Below are positions 44,107 through 53,165 of a stretch of DNA of 64,000 nt, piece after piece (within the stretch, counting starts at the first letter, position 1; each line of letters begins with the position of its first letter). The notes beneath the pieces were generated by a model. It saw only the letters and a program-made list of their open reading frames with translations, searched no databases and had not been told where the DNA came from. The translations under genes were made by a program, and so were the position numbers. The DNA comes from Saprospiraceae bacterium (GTDB lineage Bacteria; Bacteroidota; Bacteroidia; Chitinophagales; Saprospiraceae). The stretch spans positions 434,001-498,000 of the forward strand of contig JADKBS010000003.1 of NCBI GenBank assembly GCA_016714985.1, read 5' to 3'.

Positions 44107-45204
44107 TCAAAAACCCACCGTCGAAATCACATACTCCAGCTCCTGCATATAGTTCCGCTTGTCCTTGCCGGGTGCAAAGACGAAGCCGTCCACCAGCACC
44201 AGTTCGTTGGTCTTGGTGTTGAGCAAGAGGTTGCTCACGAATGGGCCGCCCATGAAGTCGTTCACGATGTCCCACACGCCTTTCGCCTGCACGGTATATA
44301 TGTCGTTCATGGTCTTGTTTTCAACGAAGAGCGGAAGGTCAACGTCGTTGATGCGCATATAGGTCTTAGGCTGATCTGTGGTCACGATGCCCGTGACGCT
44401 GTTCCTGATTTTTTTGATGCCTGCCTTGGTCAGTTGCGACTTGTCTTTATAGGGCAATTTGTGGATGATGACGTTCCCTATGAACTCCCGCTCGTCGCTG
44501 CGAAGCCAAAGGGTGTTTGAGTTCCCGTCGTATTTGGCCTGTTTGAAGCCCTTGGGTATCTTGATTTTCAGGTTGAACTTGGCGAAAACATCGGCTTCGA
44601 GGGTGCTGTTTTCGCCGCCTTGGTAGGCGGTTGATTTCACGACTTCTTGGTCACGCTCGCTTATTTTGCGTGCAATGGCTGGGAAGTTGGCGGCGATGCA
44701 AGCCTTAAGTTTGTCCTCGCCGAGGCCGTTAACATAGAAAAGCTGCTGCTTGGTCGCCCATTTGTCCTGCCCTGTCGTCACGTTGAAGCCCTTGCCTTTC
44801 TGTTGTAGCTCCGAGAGTTTTTCGGGGCCAAGGTCGGCACGAACCATGCGGGAGGTGTTGGAGTTTTCATCGTTGAGGTCGGCCAAGATGACGACAGTGC
44901 GGAATTCTTTTTTCAAGGGTTGGGCAGCAAGTTCCTCAGGCGACATTTGAACCACATCGAAAATCGGCTCTGGTTGCGGCAGCAGGATATAAGGGGCGCT
45001 GAAATAATAGAAAAAACTGTCCCCCACAGGGCCCTTCCACAGCGTGGAATCGGCAATGACCAAGATTTGGTTCACCCTCCCGTGTGCCAGTGCTTTCTTG
45101 TTGCCAGCGGGGATAGGAGCCACTGATGGTTGCGCAGATTCACTTTTACAGGAAGCAATGAACGCTAACACAAAGAGGATGGCAATTATTTTCAGGTATT
45201 TCAT
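44107..45204 (-). CDS. DUF4837 family lipoprotein
   Basis: 365 aa from ATG 45204; lipoprotein signal MKYLKIIAILFVLAFIASCK with lipobox IASC. The following part (LAHGRVNQILVIADSTLWKG, VGDSFFYYFSAPYILLPQPE) is the conserved start of the Bacteroidota DUF4837 family, of unknown function, predicted in the periplasm or at the outer membrane. Convergent with paaZ region, divergent from the ROK kinase. Confidence 0.85.
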   Translation of the reverse strand: MKYLKIIAILFVLAFIASCKSESAQPSVAPIPAGNKKALAHGRVNQILVIADSTLWKGPVGDSFFYYFSAPYILLPQPEPIFDVVQMSPEELAAQPLKKEFRTVVILADLNDENSNTSRMVRADLGPEKLSELQQKGKGFNVTTGQDKWATKQQLFYVNGLGEDKLKACIAANFPAIARKISERDQEVVKSTAYQGGENSTLEADVFAKFNLKIKIPKGFKQAKYDGNSNTLWLRSDEREFIGNVIIHKLPYKDKSQLTKAGIKKIRNSVTGIVTTDQPKTYMRINDVDLPLFVENKTMNDIYTVQAKGVWDIVNDFMGGPFVSNLLLNTKTNELVLVDGFVFAPGKDKRNYMQELEYVISTVGF

Positions 45205-45480
45205 TTTTACTTCCGTTTTGGGCAAAATTAGGAATTTCGGCAAAGCCAGCCTAAACTGGCGCTATCCAACTAGCAATAAGATGCAACATGAAGCTCATTT
45301 GGCGTAAAGCCAACAGGCCATTGCGACGGAAAGGTTTGGAAAAATAGTTGGCATTTGTGGAAAAAACCCTAAAATCGCACATTACAACCACGGTAGCCGG
45401 AAAGGTTGATCGCCCTTTTGCATAGCAAAAATGACCGCTAAGGCCGATCGCCGTCCACCGATTGCCGTCCACCACAATCA

Positions 45481-46431
45481 ATGAAACTCGCACTTGGCAT
45501 AGACATCGGCGGCACTTCCACTAAGCTGGCGCTGATTGACCCGCAGGGCAATATCCTTGCCCGCAACGCTTTTTCCACCGCTGACCGCACGGACGAGCAC
45601 GACTTTTTCCGACACCTTTTCGCCACTGCCGATGCGCTGTTGGGCAGTGAAGGTGCTTCGCAATTGGCGGGCATTGCAGCCGGGGCACCCAGTGCCAACG
45701 AGCAGAAAGGCACCATCGAAAACGCCGCAAACCTGCCTTTTTCGCCGGTAGTGGAGCTAGTAAAAACCGTGCAGGGGCGATACGGCGTACCCACTTCCCT
45801 GGTCAAGGACAGCAACGCCAGCATCCTTGGCGAGTGGCATTATGGCGCTGCCAAGGGCATGAAGAACTTCCTGCTGCTCACGCTCGGCACGGGCCTTGGC
45901 GCTGGCATCGTTGCCAATGGGCAGTTGCTTGGCGGCGAGTTTGGGCATGGCGGTGAAGCGGGACATATTTGTGTAGTGCCCAATGGTAGGGCCTGCGGCT
46001 GCGGGCGTTTCGGCTGTACGGAGACCTACGTGAGTGCCACGGGCCTCAAGCGCACGGTGTTCGAGCTGATGGCCAACACGATGACGCACAGCACATTGCG
46101 CAGCGAAAGCTATGATGCCATGACGGCTCGCCACATCTTCGAGGCGGCGCAGGCTGGCGATGCATTGGCCTTGGCTGCCTTCGGCAAAACGGGCGAAATA
46201 CTGGGCCGGGCCATCGCCGATATGGCTGCTTGGTTCGAGCCAGAGGCCGTAGTGCTGTCTGGTGGCCTTGCCATGGCTGGCGACCTGCTCTTTGTCCCAA
46301 CGATTGACAGTTTCGAGGGGCATTCGCTGGCATTTCACAAAGGGCACAAAATCAAGGTGTTGCCCTCGGCGCTCGGGGAAAACGATGCGGCATTGTTGGG
46401 GGCAGGGGCGTTGGTTTGGCGGGGTAATTGA
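45481..46431 (+). CDS. ROK family sugar kinase (glucokinase-like)
   Basis: 316 aa. N-terminal ATP-binding LALGIDIGGTSTKLALIDP; central VKDSNASILGEWHYGA with catalytic Asp; LLTLGTGLGAGIVANGQLL; and the ROK zinc motif GRACGCGRFGCTETYVS (C-x-C-x4-C) near residue 175. Typical length. Most probably a glucokinase or N-acetylhexosamine kinase; repressor-type ROK proteins carry an N-terminal HTH, absent here. Confidence 0.9.
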   Translation: MKLALGIDIGGTSTKLALIDPQGNILARNAFSTADRTDEHDFFRHLFATADALLGSEGASQLAGIAAGAPSANEQKGTIENAANLPFSPVVELVKTVQGRYGVPTSLVKDSNASILGEWHYGAAKGMKNFLLLTLGTGLGAGIVANGQLLGGEFGHGGEAGHICVVPNGRACGCGRFGCTETYVSATGLKRTVFELMANTMTHSTLRSESYDAMTARHIFEAAQAGDALALAAFGKTGEILGRAIADMAAWFEPEAVVLSGGLAMAGDLLFVPTIDSFEGHSLAFHKGHKIKVLPSALGENDAALLGAGALVWRGN

Positions 46432-46443
46432 AAGGCGAGGCGA

Positions 46444-46839
46444 TTAAAACGTGTAGAAATAATTCGCCAAAAAATTCCACAGCATAACACACCCAATGGC
46501 GAACAACTTGGCAAGATAAAAATTGATTTTCATGCGGTCGTTGAAGATGTATAGTAGCAAGGTGTTAAGACCAAGGCCAATAGTGGATATGAAAAGGAAG
46601 TTGCCGTACTGTGTCAATATATCTGGATTATGGCTTTCAAACGTCCATATCCGGTTTAAGTAATAATTGCTGCTTGCTGCTGCCAGAAAGCCAATTGCAT
46701 TGGAGACATATTTTTGCATCCCCAATTTTTCCTTGCAAAGCCATGTCAGTGAAAAATCAACGAACATGCCGGACAGGCCAACGCCGCCGAACTTGATGAA
46801 ACGGAATGCGAATTCTGTGAATTTTAAGCTGTTTTCCAT
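46444..46839 (-). CDS. GtrA family membrane protein
   Basis: 131 aa with four hydrophobic helices; FIKFGGVGLSGMFVDFSLTW at the N-terminus and NAIGFLAAASSNYYLNRIW are GtrA-type. GtrA proteins help move prenyl-phosphate sugars across the membrane. Ends 12 bases from the ROK stop (convergent). A membrane glycosyltransferase gene lies just upstream, beyond a double-hairpin element, and could be its functional partner. Confidence 0.85.
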   Translation of the reverse strand: MENSLKFTEFAFRFIKFGGVGLSGMFVDFSLTWLCKEKLGMQKYVSNAIGFLAAASSNYYLNRIWTFESHNPDILTQYGNFLFISTIGLGLNTLLLYIFNDRMKINFYLAKLFAIGCVMLWNFLANYFYTF

Positions 46840-46912
46840 TTATGTAATCAATTATAATGTCATTAGTGGTAGGGCTTTAATTGGACCAAAGGATAGGACA
46901 GTCGCATTATTT

Positions 46913-47039
46913 GTAACTACTTAGGAGGGTGTGGGAGGAGAGAGAAAAAATGAAATTTTTCTCTCTCCTCCCACATTTTGGGGTATTTCTTGGGAAAATT
47001 GAAAATTTTCCCAAGAAATACCCCCTGTTATGTAGCTAC
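46913..47039 (+). repeat. Double-hairpin TIR element, copy 2
   Basis: 127 bp, GTAACTACTTAGGAGGGTG at the left, inverted GTAGCTACATAACAGGGGG at the right. Hairpin 1 (GTGGGAGGAGAGAG stem, loop near TGAAA), hairpin 2 (GGGGTATTTCTTGGGAAAAT stem, loop near TGAAA). Stems differ from copy 1 but remain fully paired. Its right end covers the last codons and stop (47028-47030) of the glycosyltransferase gene. Confidence 0.85.
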
Positions 47040-48626
47040 CATTATTTTATGATTGCGGCATCTATAGCTTGCGGGCAATCGCCCAATTTTTTTTTTATAG
47101 ATATATCCATCTGCTGTTTTGGCTTCCAATGAATAGCAATTGTCAATGACAGCATGTAGGTATTTGAAATCGGTAATGGGATATCGGGGCACGGCCCTTG
47201 CAGCATCGCAATCAACGATATATTGTGGGGCCGCTTTTACAAAGTCCGCCCGCAGGTTGTCCCATGCACCGGGCAAAATCCTGTCCGAGGTGTCAAAGGT
47301 CGGATCCCATGTCAGTGGGCTGCCGAAAATATGCCCGGTAAGCGGGAAGGTGGCGACGTAACGGGTGGCGGCTTTTCGCTGGGCATCCAAGTAAATATTG
47401 GAGCTTTGCCCCCAGACAAAAATCTCATCCGCTGGTTGGGAGTGGGTAAGCAGGTACTGCCCGGCACTGGAAGGCTCCCAGTGTTTTGCCACGCCAATAC
47501 AGTGGCTTATGGAGAACCCCACGGCCGTGACGCCCACCCAGAGCGCACTGGGCAAGGGCCTCAAAAGCCAGCCTTTCTCCTTCCTTCTTCCCGTCCATAT
47601 TGCACTGAAATAAGGCGCTGAGACAATGCAGAGTATGGGCACTATTTGGATATAGTAGTGGGGATAAAATCGCCCTGGTTGTGATAGGCCAATCAAGGCT
47701 GACACTAGTAACAATATCAAGGCCCAGAATTCCGCACCATTGCCTTTCCATAGCCCACCGTCCTGTTCACGCTTTGATTTAATGGCTCCCAAGCTGCCCC
47801 AGACGATGACCCCGCAAGTGGCACAAAAAACCAGCGTCATGCCGATGCCCCGCTGCCAAAAGACAGGGTCGGTAATGCTGTGCGGCACATCGTGGTCGCC
47901 AATAGTCCAATAATAAGCCGCTTCAAGGTTGCCTTGCACATAAAGTATGTATGCGACCATGGCGAGCATGGCGAAGAAACCTGCGGTGAGCGTGGCAGCA
48001 TGAAATAGGGCGGTAAATGTCGTTATGCCTGTTTTCGACTTATAGCCCTTCGCCAGCAGGTAAATGCCGAGGGGGACTGCCATGATGGCGGCGGGTTGCT
48101 TTAGCAAAAAGCCGCAACAAAGCATTGCGCCAGCAAAAAGCAATTCTAAAAAGCGATGGGTACTTGAATTTCGGAAAACCAAGTAAATGCTCCAAACAAC
48201 GGGCAGGTTCATTAAAAGCTCGCCATTGAGCGCCAGGTTGTTCCAAAATGCCCAACTGGAATAAATGCTGTAAAAACCTGCGGCAACCAAACCTGCGTTT
48301 TCATCAAAAACCTGCTTGGCAACCTTGTAAACGCCCCATGCAGTAAACAGCACCCATGCCAAACTCACCAGGTGCAGGAAGTACCAGTTGTATTCGCCAC
48401 CTATTCCGAGTATTGCTTTATATGTCCAAAAGAGCAATGGCGGCTTTCGCTCGATTGCATCTATATACGGCACCCCATCATTGAGCATTTCCACTGCAAC
48501 CACCGAGTATATCCGTTCATCGTCAATAGCTTTTGGGAATACCAGTGCAGGTATCTTCAAAAAGACCGTCAAAATAACTATAAACAGTCCTTTTGATTTT
48601 AATATAGGGTGTTCAAAAAGAGCCAT
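47028..48626 (-). CDS. Family 39-type membrane glycosyltransferase
   Basis: 532 aa with about 10-12 membrane helices. First periplasmic loop has FPKAIDDERIYSVVAVEMLN, with the acidic pair of GT39/ArnT/PMT enzymes, and AIERKPPLLFWTYKAILGIG (the E-R-x-P-P motif). These use polyprenyl-phosphate sugars to modify lipids or proteins; GtrA at 46444 would fit as helper. The final four codons (MVAT stop) are supplied by the inserted double-hairpin element. Copies 2 and 3 of that element lie at both ends of the gene, in the same orientation. Confidence 0.8.
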   Translation of the reverse strand: MALFEHPILKSKGLFIVILTVFLKIPALVFPKAIDDERIYSVVAVEMLNDGVPYIDAIERKPPLLFWTYKAILGIGGEYNWYFLHLVSLAWVLFTAWGVYKVAKQVFDENAGLVAAGFYSIYSSWAFWNNLALNGELLMNLPVVWSIYLVFRNSSTHRFLELLFAGAMLCCGFLLKQPAAIMAVPLGIYLLAKGYKSKTGITTFTALFHAATLTAGFFAMLAMVAYILYVQGNLEAAYYWTIGDHDVPHSITDPVFWQRGIGMTLVFCATCGVIVWGSLGAIKSKREQDGGLWKGNGAEFWALILLLVSALIGLSQPGRFYPHYYIQIVPILCIVSAPYFSAIWTGRRKEKGWLLRPLPSALWVGVTAVGFSISHCIGVAKHWEPSSAGQYLLTHSQPADEIFVWGQSSNIYLDAQRKAATRYVATFPLTGHIFGSPLTWDPTFDTSDRILPGAWDNLRADFVKAAPQYIVDCDAARAVPRYPITDFKYLHAVIDNCYSLEAKTADGYIYKKKIGRLPASYRCRNHKIMVAT

Positions 48627-48795
48627 GATGCCTTTACATTTATGCTTCCCGTTGCGAATAAATTCCGATGGGTAATGTAATTACGGCTCATTTCGATGCA
48701 CGGCGCAATGATTTTTATTAGGGAGCATGGAATCAAAGGTTCGTGAAGATTCACGCCAATAAACCTTCACGAATCATGGATGGTATTATTCAAAT

Positions 48796-48880
48796 GTAAC
48801 TGCTTAGGAGGGTGTGGGAGGAGAGAAAAAAAGAAATTTTTTCTTCTTCCTCCCACAGCTGAGGGTGCTTTTTTTTACCC
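48796..48880 (+). repeat. Double-hairpin TIR element, copy 3 (truncated)
   Basis: Begins GTAACTGCTTAGGAGGGTG, has a full first hairpin at 48814-48856 (GTGGGAGGAGAGAAAAAA stem), but the second hairpin is reduced to AGGGT...ACCCT and the right terminal repeat is not recognisable. In the 344-bp gap 48627-48970, with the promoter region of the GT39 gene on the left and a terminator on the right. Confidence 0.75.
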
Positions 48881-48908
48881 TGATTGTGCGTAAATGCCAA
48901 AAAACACA

Positions 48909-48941
48909 GCGCCCCTGCCAACAGATAGTTGGCAAGGGCGC
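48909..48941 (-). terminator. Terminator of the coiled-coil protein gene
   Basis: GCGCCCCTGCCAAC / GTTGGCAAGGGCGC stem (one mismatch) with a 5-base loop, 30 bases after the stop of 48971-50017; followed on the minus strand by TGTGTTTTTTGG. Confidence 0.8.
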
Positions 48942-48970
48942 ACGAATTATACACTATTAAAGCTTCGCTC

Positions 48971-50017
48971 TTATTTCAATTCAAAATCGCTGGAGCCAGC
49001 GAAGTAGCCTTTGTTGTAAATCTCCACCTTGTACTTACCGCCTTGGAACGGCGTATTGGGCTTCCATACAAAGCAAAGCTGGGTCTCATCGTTGGCATAT
49101 TCATACTCTTGCACCTGTGTGAAGCGCACCTCTTGTCCCGATTTGTCCACCGTGGTGCCGCTGCCAAGGTCGTCAATGGCCAGGGTCTCGCCCTTGGGGT
49201 TGATGACCCTGATATAGAACTTCTCCTTGCCCGGCTGTACGACATCATTGGCGATGGTGGTGAAGCAGATTTTTAGCTGGTCCACCCGCTTGGCAGATTC
49301 CTTTTCAGCGGTCTTGCCACTTTTTTTCACCTTCATGCCCGTTACCTTGATTTCCTTCACCTTGATGACGGAGCCTGCCTGTACGGACTTAGACAATTCC
49401 TCTTTTTCGCTGACGAGCTGCGCTTTGGCCGAGCTAAGGGTCTCGTTTTCAACGAACTTGGTCTGCAGCGTGTAGGCGAGGCTGTCCTTGTCGGTTTTGA
49501 GCCGAACGTTGTCTTGCGTGAGTTGTTCCTGCTCGGCCTTGAGTTGCTCTATCTGGGCGATGTACTCGTTGACCTTGGCCTTCAGGCCACTGATTTCCCT
49601 GCGGGCAGCATCGTACTGCTTCTTTTCCCGCAGCAGGCCGCTGATTTCACCCTTTTGGGCAAGCAACTCGGCCTTCTGCTGTTCGATCATGGCGTTGATT
49701 TGCTCGTTTTCGCCTTTGAGCGCATCCAACTCGGCAATGGCCTGATTGTACTGCGTGTCAAGTTCGTTTTTCAGCTTCTCGACTTCTTCGAGTTCAGCCA
49801 CTTTCTGCTCCAACAGGCGGGTGGTGCTCATGCTCTGGAACGTGAGCCATGCGGCCACGCCAAGCAACAGCAGCCCCACCACGATGCTGATGGGAACGAT
49901 GGGGTTAATGCCTTTCTTTTTGGACACTACTGGCGGCACATTGGCAGCTGTGGGGGTGGGCTGGTTGGGAGTTTGGCCTTGTTGGCCGGACTGGTTTGAC
50001 GGATTCACTGGTAACAT
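48971..50017 (-). CDS. Membrane-anchored coiled-coil protein
   Basis: 348 aa from ATG 50017 (MLPVNPSNQSGQQGQ...). Layout: Gln/Pro-rich cytosolic head (1-35), one membrane helix (INPIVPISIVVGLLLLGVAA, ~40-60), a long coiled coil (~65-200, rich in LEQKVAELEEVEKL, LKAEQEQLTQ), and a C-terminal beta domain (~215-348, KICFTTIANDVVQPGKEKFY ... CFVWKPNTPFQGGKYKVEIY). Conserved type in Saprospiraceae/Bacteroidota but without assigned role; perhaps an envelope or motility scaffold. Not similar to its neighbours. Confidence 0.65.
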   Translation of the reverse strand: MLPVNPSNQSGQQGQTPNQPTPTAANVPPVVSKKKGINPIVPISIVVGLLLLGVAAWLTFQSMSTTRLLEQKVAELEEVEKLKNELDTQYNQAIAELDALKGENEQINAMIEQQKAELLAQKGEISGLLREKKQYDAARREISGLKAKVNEYIAQIEQLKAEQEQLTQDNVRLKTDKDSLAYTLQTKFVENETLSSAKAQLVSEKEELSKSVQAGSVIKVKEIKVTGMKVKKSGKTAEKESAKRVDQLKICFTTIANDVVQPGKEKFYIRVINPKGETLAIDDLGSGTTVDKSGQEVRFTQVQEYEYANDETQLCFVWKPNTPFQGGKYKVEIYNKGYFAGSSDFELK

Positions 50018-50264
50018 TTCGCTGTCTTTTAGTTTGTTCAAAATCTGTTTCTGAGGAAAAACCAAACTTGTTGGTTTCGATTAAATAAGGTGGTTGTCAA
50101 AAAAAATGTTCAGAAAAAAGCCTAGATAGGGCGATAAGGCAGGGGCGCCGGCGCCTTAGAACTTGATACAAGAGTTTGTAAATCAGGTTTTTACACAAAA
50201 ATATCGTACTCGACTTAGTTTTTATTTTATGTAAAAACTGTGACGGCTCCCTAGTCAGTCCCGA

Positions 50265-50294
50265 TTTGTTGGCATCAAACTTTGCTTACCTTTG
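50265..50294 (+). promoter_or_regulatory. Bacteroidota-type promoter
   Basis: TTTG at 50265-50268 and TACCTTTG at 50287-50294, 18-base spacer, 49 bases before the ATG at 50343. The 325-bp gap 50018-50342 otherwise shows only a small GGCGCCGGCGCC palindrome near 50148. Confidence 0.6.
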
Positions 50295-50342
50295 CCCATC
50301 CCATCGAACCGGAGTTTTAAACGAAAAAACAAAAGCAAAGAC

Positions 50343-50963
50343 ATGTTCACCATACATCCATACCTCAAGTTTGCGCTCATCGCCCTCTTCCTCATTGGCG
50401 GCACCGTGATGATGCTCACGCTGCCGTGGGGCTACGGCCTCCCTTTTGTCATCATCGGTATTTTGCTGCTGGTCTCTTACATCCTGCTCGGTACCATCCA
50501 GCATGCCGCCAAGGTCATGCAGGGCACCCAGAACTACCTCGAAGCCGAAAAATGGCTCAACCTCACTTGGAAACCCGAATGGCTCTATGTCACCAACCGT
50601 GCCTACTACTATATGATGAAGGGCACCATCGCACAGGGCCTTGGCCGCACCGACGAGGCAGAGGCCATGCTCACGAAAGCCCAATCCCTCAACCTGCCCA
50701 CCGACAACGAAAAAGCAGCCGTACAGCTGCAACTTGCCAGCATCGCCATACAGCGCCAGAAGTACAACATGGCCAAGATTTACCTGAAAAACATCAAGGA
50801 ACTGAACGTCACCGAGCCAATGCTCAAGGATCAAATCAAACAGTTCGACAAGGCGATGGCCCAACAGGGACAAATGAAAATGGCCCAACAAATGGGCATG
50901 ATTCAAAAAGGCGGCATGCCGCTGAACCCACGGTCGAAAAGGCGTAGGCCCACTGGGAGATAA
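50343..50963 (+). CDS. Membrane protein with TPR-like repeats
   Basis: 206 aa. Two membrane helices at the N-terminus (FALIALFLIGGTVMMLTLPW and LPFVIIGILLLVSYILLG), then tetratricopeptide-like helices (TNRAYYYMMKGTIAQGLGRT, EKAAVQLQLASIAIQRQKYN) and a Met/Gln-rich basic tail. Function unknown; size and topology suggest a conserved small membrane scaffold. Its TAA stop (50961-50963) coincides with the first bases of the inverted-repeat element that follows. Confidence 0.65.
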   Translation: MFTIHPYLKFALIALFLIGGTVMMLTLPWGYGLPFVIIGILLLVSYILLGTIQHAAKVMQGTQNYLEAEKWLNLTWKPEWLYVTNRAYYYMMKGTIAQGLGRTDEAEAMLTKAQSLNLPTDNEKAAVQLQLASIAIQRQKYNMAKIYLKNIKELNVTEPMLKDQIKQFDKAMAQQGQMKMAQQMGMIQKGGMPLNPRSKRRRPTGR

Positions 50964-51277
50964 AGTTCGACAGTTCTACAGTTGGCAGTGGGCAGTCAGT
51001 CTTGGAATTGTTTAGTCATTGCCGGAGCATTAAATGACGAGAGGTGGTATCTTTTGGTATTTATTTAGCGTACTGCCGCCCCTTCAAGTAGTTCCGCCTA
51101 ACGGCGATGCAGCGAAATTACGCTAAACAGATACACCTATTGAAGGATACCACCTCTCGTCATTCAAGCTTGTACAGCGACTAATAGACTGTCGAACTGG
51201 CTGCCCACTGCCCCCTGTCAAACTGGCGAACTTTTAAGCCAACTGTCGAACCCGCCAAAGGCGGACAAGCTGCCAAC
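50962..51277. mobile_element. Convergent-junction inverted-repeat element without ORF
   Basis: Outer arms (50962-51000 and the inverted copy at 51196-51234) share AAAGTTCG-x-CAGTT...GGCAGTGGGCAG-x-CAGT over 39 bp with six differences, and a further CTGCCAACT sits flush against the stop of the serine hydrolase gene. Inner nested arms: TGACGAGAGGTGGTATC / GATACCACCTCTCGTCA and TTTAGCGTA / TACGCTAAA. Fills exactly the space between the stop codons of two convergent genes. Same end sequences as the element at 60796-61360. Confidence 0.75.
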
Positions 51278-53053
51278 TTATTTCATCGCATCATACACCA
51301 CCTGCTGCACCCGTGGCCGGATGTTTAGGTCGGAAATGCCCGTGTGCGAGCGGTCGGGATAGACCCGGTTGCTCAAGAAAATCACCATCAAATTATGCTG
51401 CGGGTCGGCCCAGAAAAAAGTGCCCGTATAGCCCGAATGACCAAAACTATCTGGGCTGGCCGAGCGGGCCACGTAGCTCTGCTTGGCATTCCATTCAATG
51501 AGCGGCTTATCGAAGCCAAGGGCTCGTCGGTTGCCCTCTGGGCAATATTGGCACCTCGTGAACTCCCGCACTGCCGACTCGCTCATGTAACGCTCGCCGC
51601 CGTATTCACCCCTATTCAGATACAGTTGCACCAATTTGGCAAGGTCGCCCGCCGATCCGAACAGGCCCGCATGACCCGATACACCGCCGAGCATGGCCGC
51701 TGTCTCGTCATGTACCGTGCCGTGGATTTGTTGCCTCCTGAAAAACGTGTCCCGCTCTGTTGGCAAGATGCGCTCTTTGGGATTGCTTCGCAATGGGTTA
51801 AACGCCAGTGTGGCGGCACCGAGCGGACGGTAGAAAGTCTTTGCCAAGTACTGCTCCAACGGCTCGCCCGTCAGCCGCTCCACCACCGATGGGTAGAGGA
51901 TGAACGAGAGGTCGGAATAAACGTAGCCGGGTTTTTCGCTGAGCGGCAGGTCACGTATCCCCTTGAAAATCTGGCGTTTATAGTTTTTATGCAAAAACAG
52001 GCTGTCGGCGATTCGGATTGAATACCTGCTTGATTCGGCCTTGCGGAAGCTGCCCGGCTTCCAAGTACCGTCTTCGTTCTTGGCTTCCCGCCAAAAGACA
52101 ATGCTCGGCTTCAATCGGCCATTGTGCGCTAAAAACTGGCGGTAGGTCACGTCGGCCTTGTCCGATTTTTTGAAAAAAGGCAGGTACTCTTTCAGCGGTG
52201 CATCGAGGTCGAACCGGCCCTCGCCGTAGAGCCGCATGAGGGCGGGCAGGGTGCTCGTTACCTTGGTCACGGAGGCGAAATCGTAAATATCGTCGGGGCG
52301 GACGGGCTGGAGGCTGTCGTAGGTATGGTGGCCGTAGGTTTCATGGAAAACGACCATGCCGTCCTTGGCCACGAGCACCTGCGCACCGGGGAACGCCTGC
52401 CGACGGATGCCCTCTTCCACGATGGCCTGGATGCTGTCGGCCATGAGTTGGCCATCCACGCCTATGAGGGCGGGAGGGGCATGGCCTAGGCGGGTCTTCT
52501 GCGTAGCAAGTAGGCCGTCAATGGCGCAGCCCCCGAAAATGGCTTGGGCGGCGAGGGATTGGTGGAGGCTATCGGCAATGGGCACATGGAGCAAGGCCAA
52601 GGCTTTATCAAATAATGTTGAATCTTGAATACGGGTAATATCACCAAAGACAACAAGCACAATCTTGACTCGGTTGGCCCACTCCAATAGGTATTTGTAG
52701 GCTTGGCTGCCCAAGTTTAAACTGTCAGCTTGCAAGGCTTCAATGGCAATATTCTTGCCCAAGCGTATTTTGGGCAAAGGGTCAGGAGGTTGGTACTTTT
52801 CAAGGGTTCTTTCAAAAACAGACGGCTCGCCAAGCCAAAAACTAAAGTAGCTAAAACTGCTTTGGTCAAGACCTTTGAACGGCAGCAAATCCCCCTCGTT
52901 GCGCAGCAACGCAATGGACTGCCGTGCCGCCTCCCAAGCAGCAGCGTGGCTGTTTTGCGAAGCAAACCCCTGTCGGTCTGGCGCAGATTGGGCGAACAAC
53001 AGGCCAATAGCGCCATTAAAAATCAATGAGAATAAAAGGCAAAGTCGTTTCAT
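51278..53053 (-). CDS. Serine hydrolase (beta-lactamase-fold) with N-terminal GH3-like remnant
   Basis: 591 aa from ATG 53053; signal peptide MKRLCLLFSLIFNGAIGLLF. Residues ~215-580 form a class C beta-lactamase/esterase domain: S-x-x-K in FASVTKVTSTLPAL, Y-x-N-like YVYSDLSFILYP, and FGHSGYTGTFFWADP near the end. The first ~200 residues (AARQSIALLRNEGDLLPFKG...) look like the C-terminal domain of a family 3 glycoside hydrolase. In many Bacteroidota a whole GH3 enzyme (NagZ type) is fused to this hydrolase; here the GH3 catalytic domain is missing, so the protein seems to be a shortened fusion. Probably acts on cell-wall peptides or esters. Confidence 0.8.
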   Translation of the reverse strand: MKRLCLLFSLIFNGAIGLLFAQSAPDRQGFASQNSHAAAWEAARQSIALLRNEGDLLPFKGLDQSSFSYFSFWLGEPSVFERTLEKYQPPDPLPKIRLGKNIAIEALQADSLNLGSQAYKYLLEWANRVKIVLVVFGDITRIQDSTLFDKALALLHVPIADSLHQSLAAQAIFGGCAIDGLLATQKTRLGHAPPALIGVDGQLMADSIQAIVEEGIRRQAFPGAQVLVAKDGMVVFHETYGHHTYDSLQPVRPDDIYDFASVTKVTSTLPALMRLYGEGRFDLDAPLKEYLPFFKKSDKADVTYRQFLAHNGRLKPSIVFWREAKNEDGTWKPGSFRKAESSRYSIRIADSLFLHKNYKRQIFKGIRDLPLSEKPGYVYSDLSFILYPSVVERLTGEPLEQYLAKTFYRPLGAATLAFNPLRSNPKERILPTERDTFFRRQQIHGTVHDETAAMLGGVSGHAGLFGSAGDLAKLVQLYLNRGEYGGERYMSESAVREFTRCQYCPEGNRRALGFDKPLIEWNAKQSYVARSASPDSFGHSGYTGTFFWADPQHNLMVIFLSNRVYPDRSHTGISDLNIRPRVQQVVYDAMK

Positions 53054-53165
53054 CGCTACAAAAGTCCTAATTTTGACAGGCGTTACCAACTTTGGCTTGC
53101 GCCTTGGCGTCTTATTGTGGAAATTTGCGCAGAACCGTTTCTTCTCTTGCAGAACCTTGAAAATT

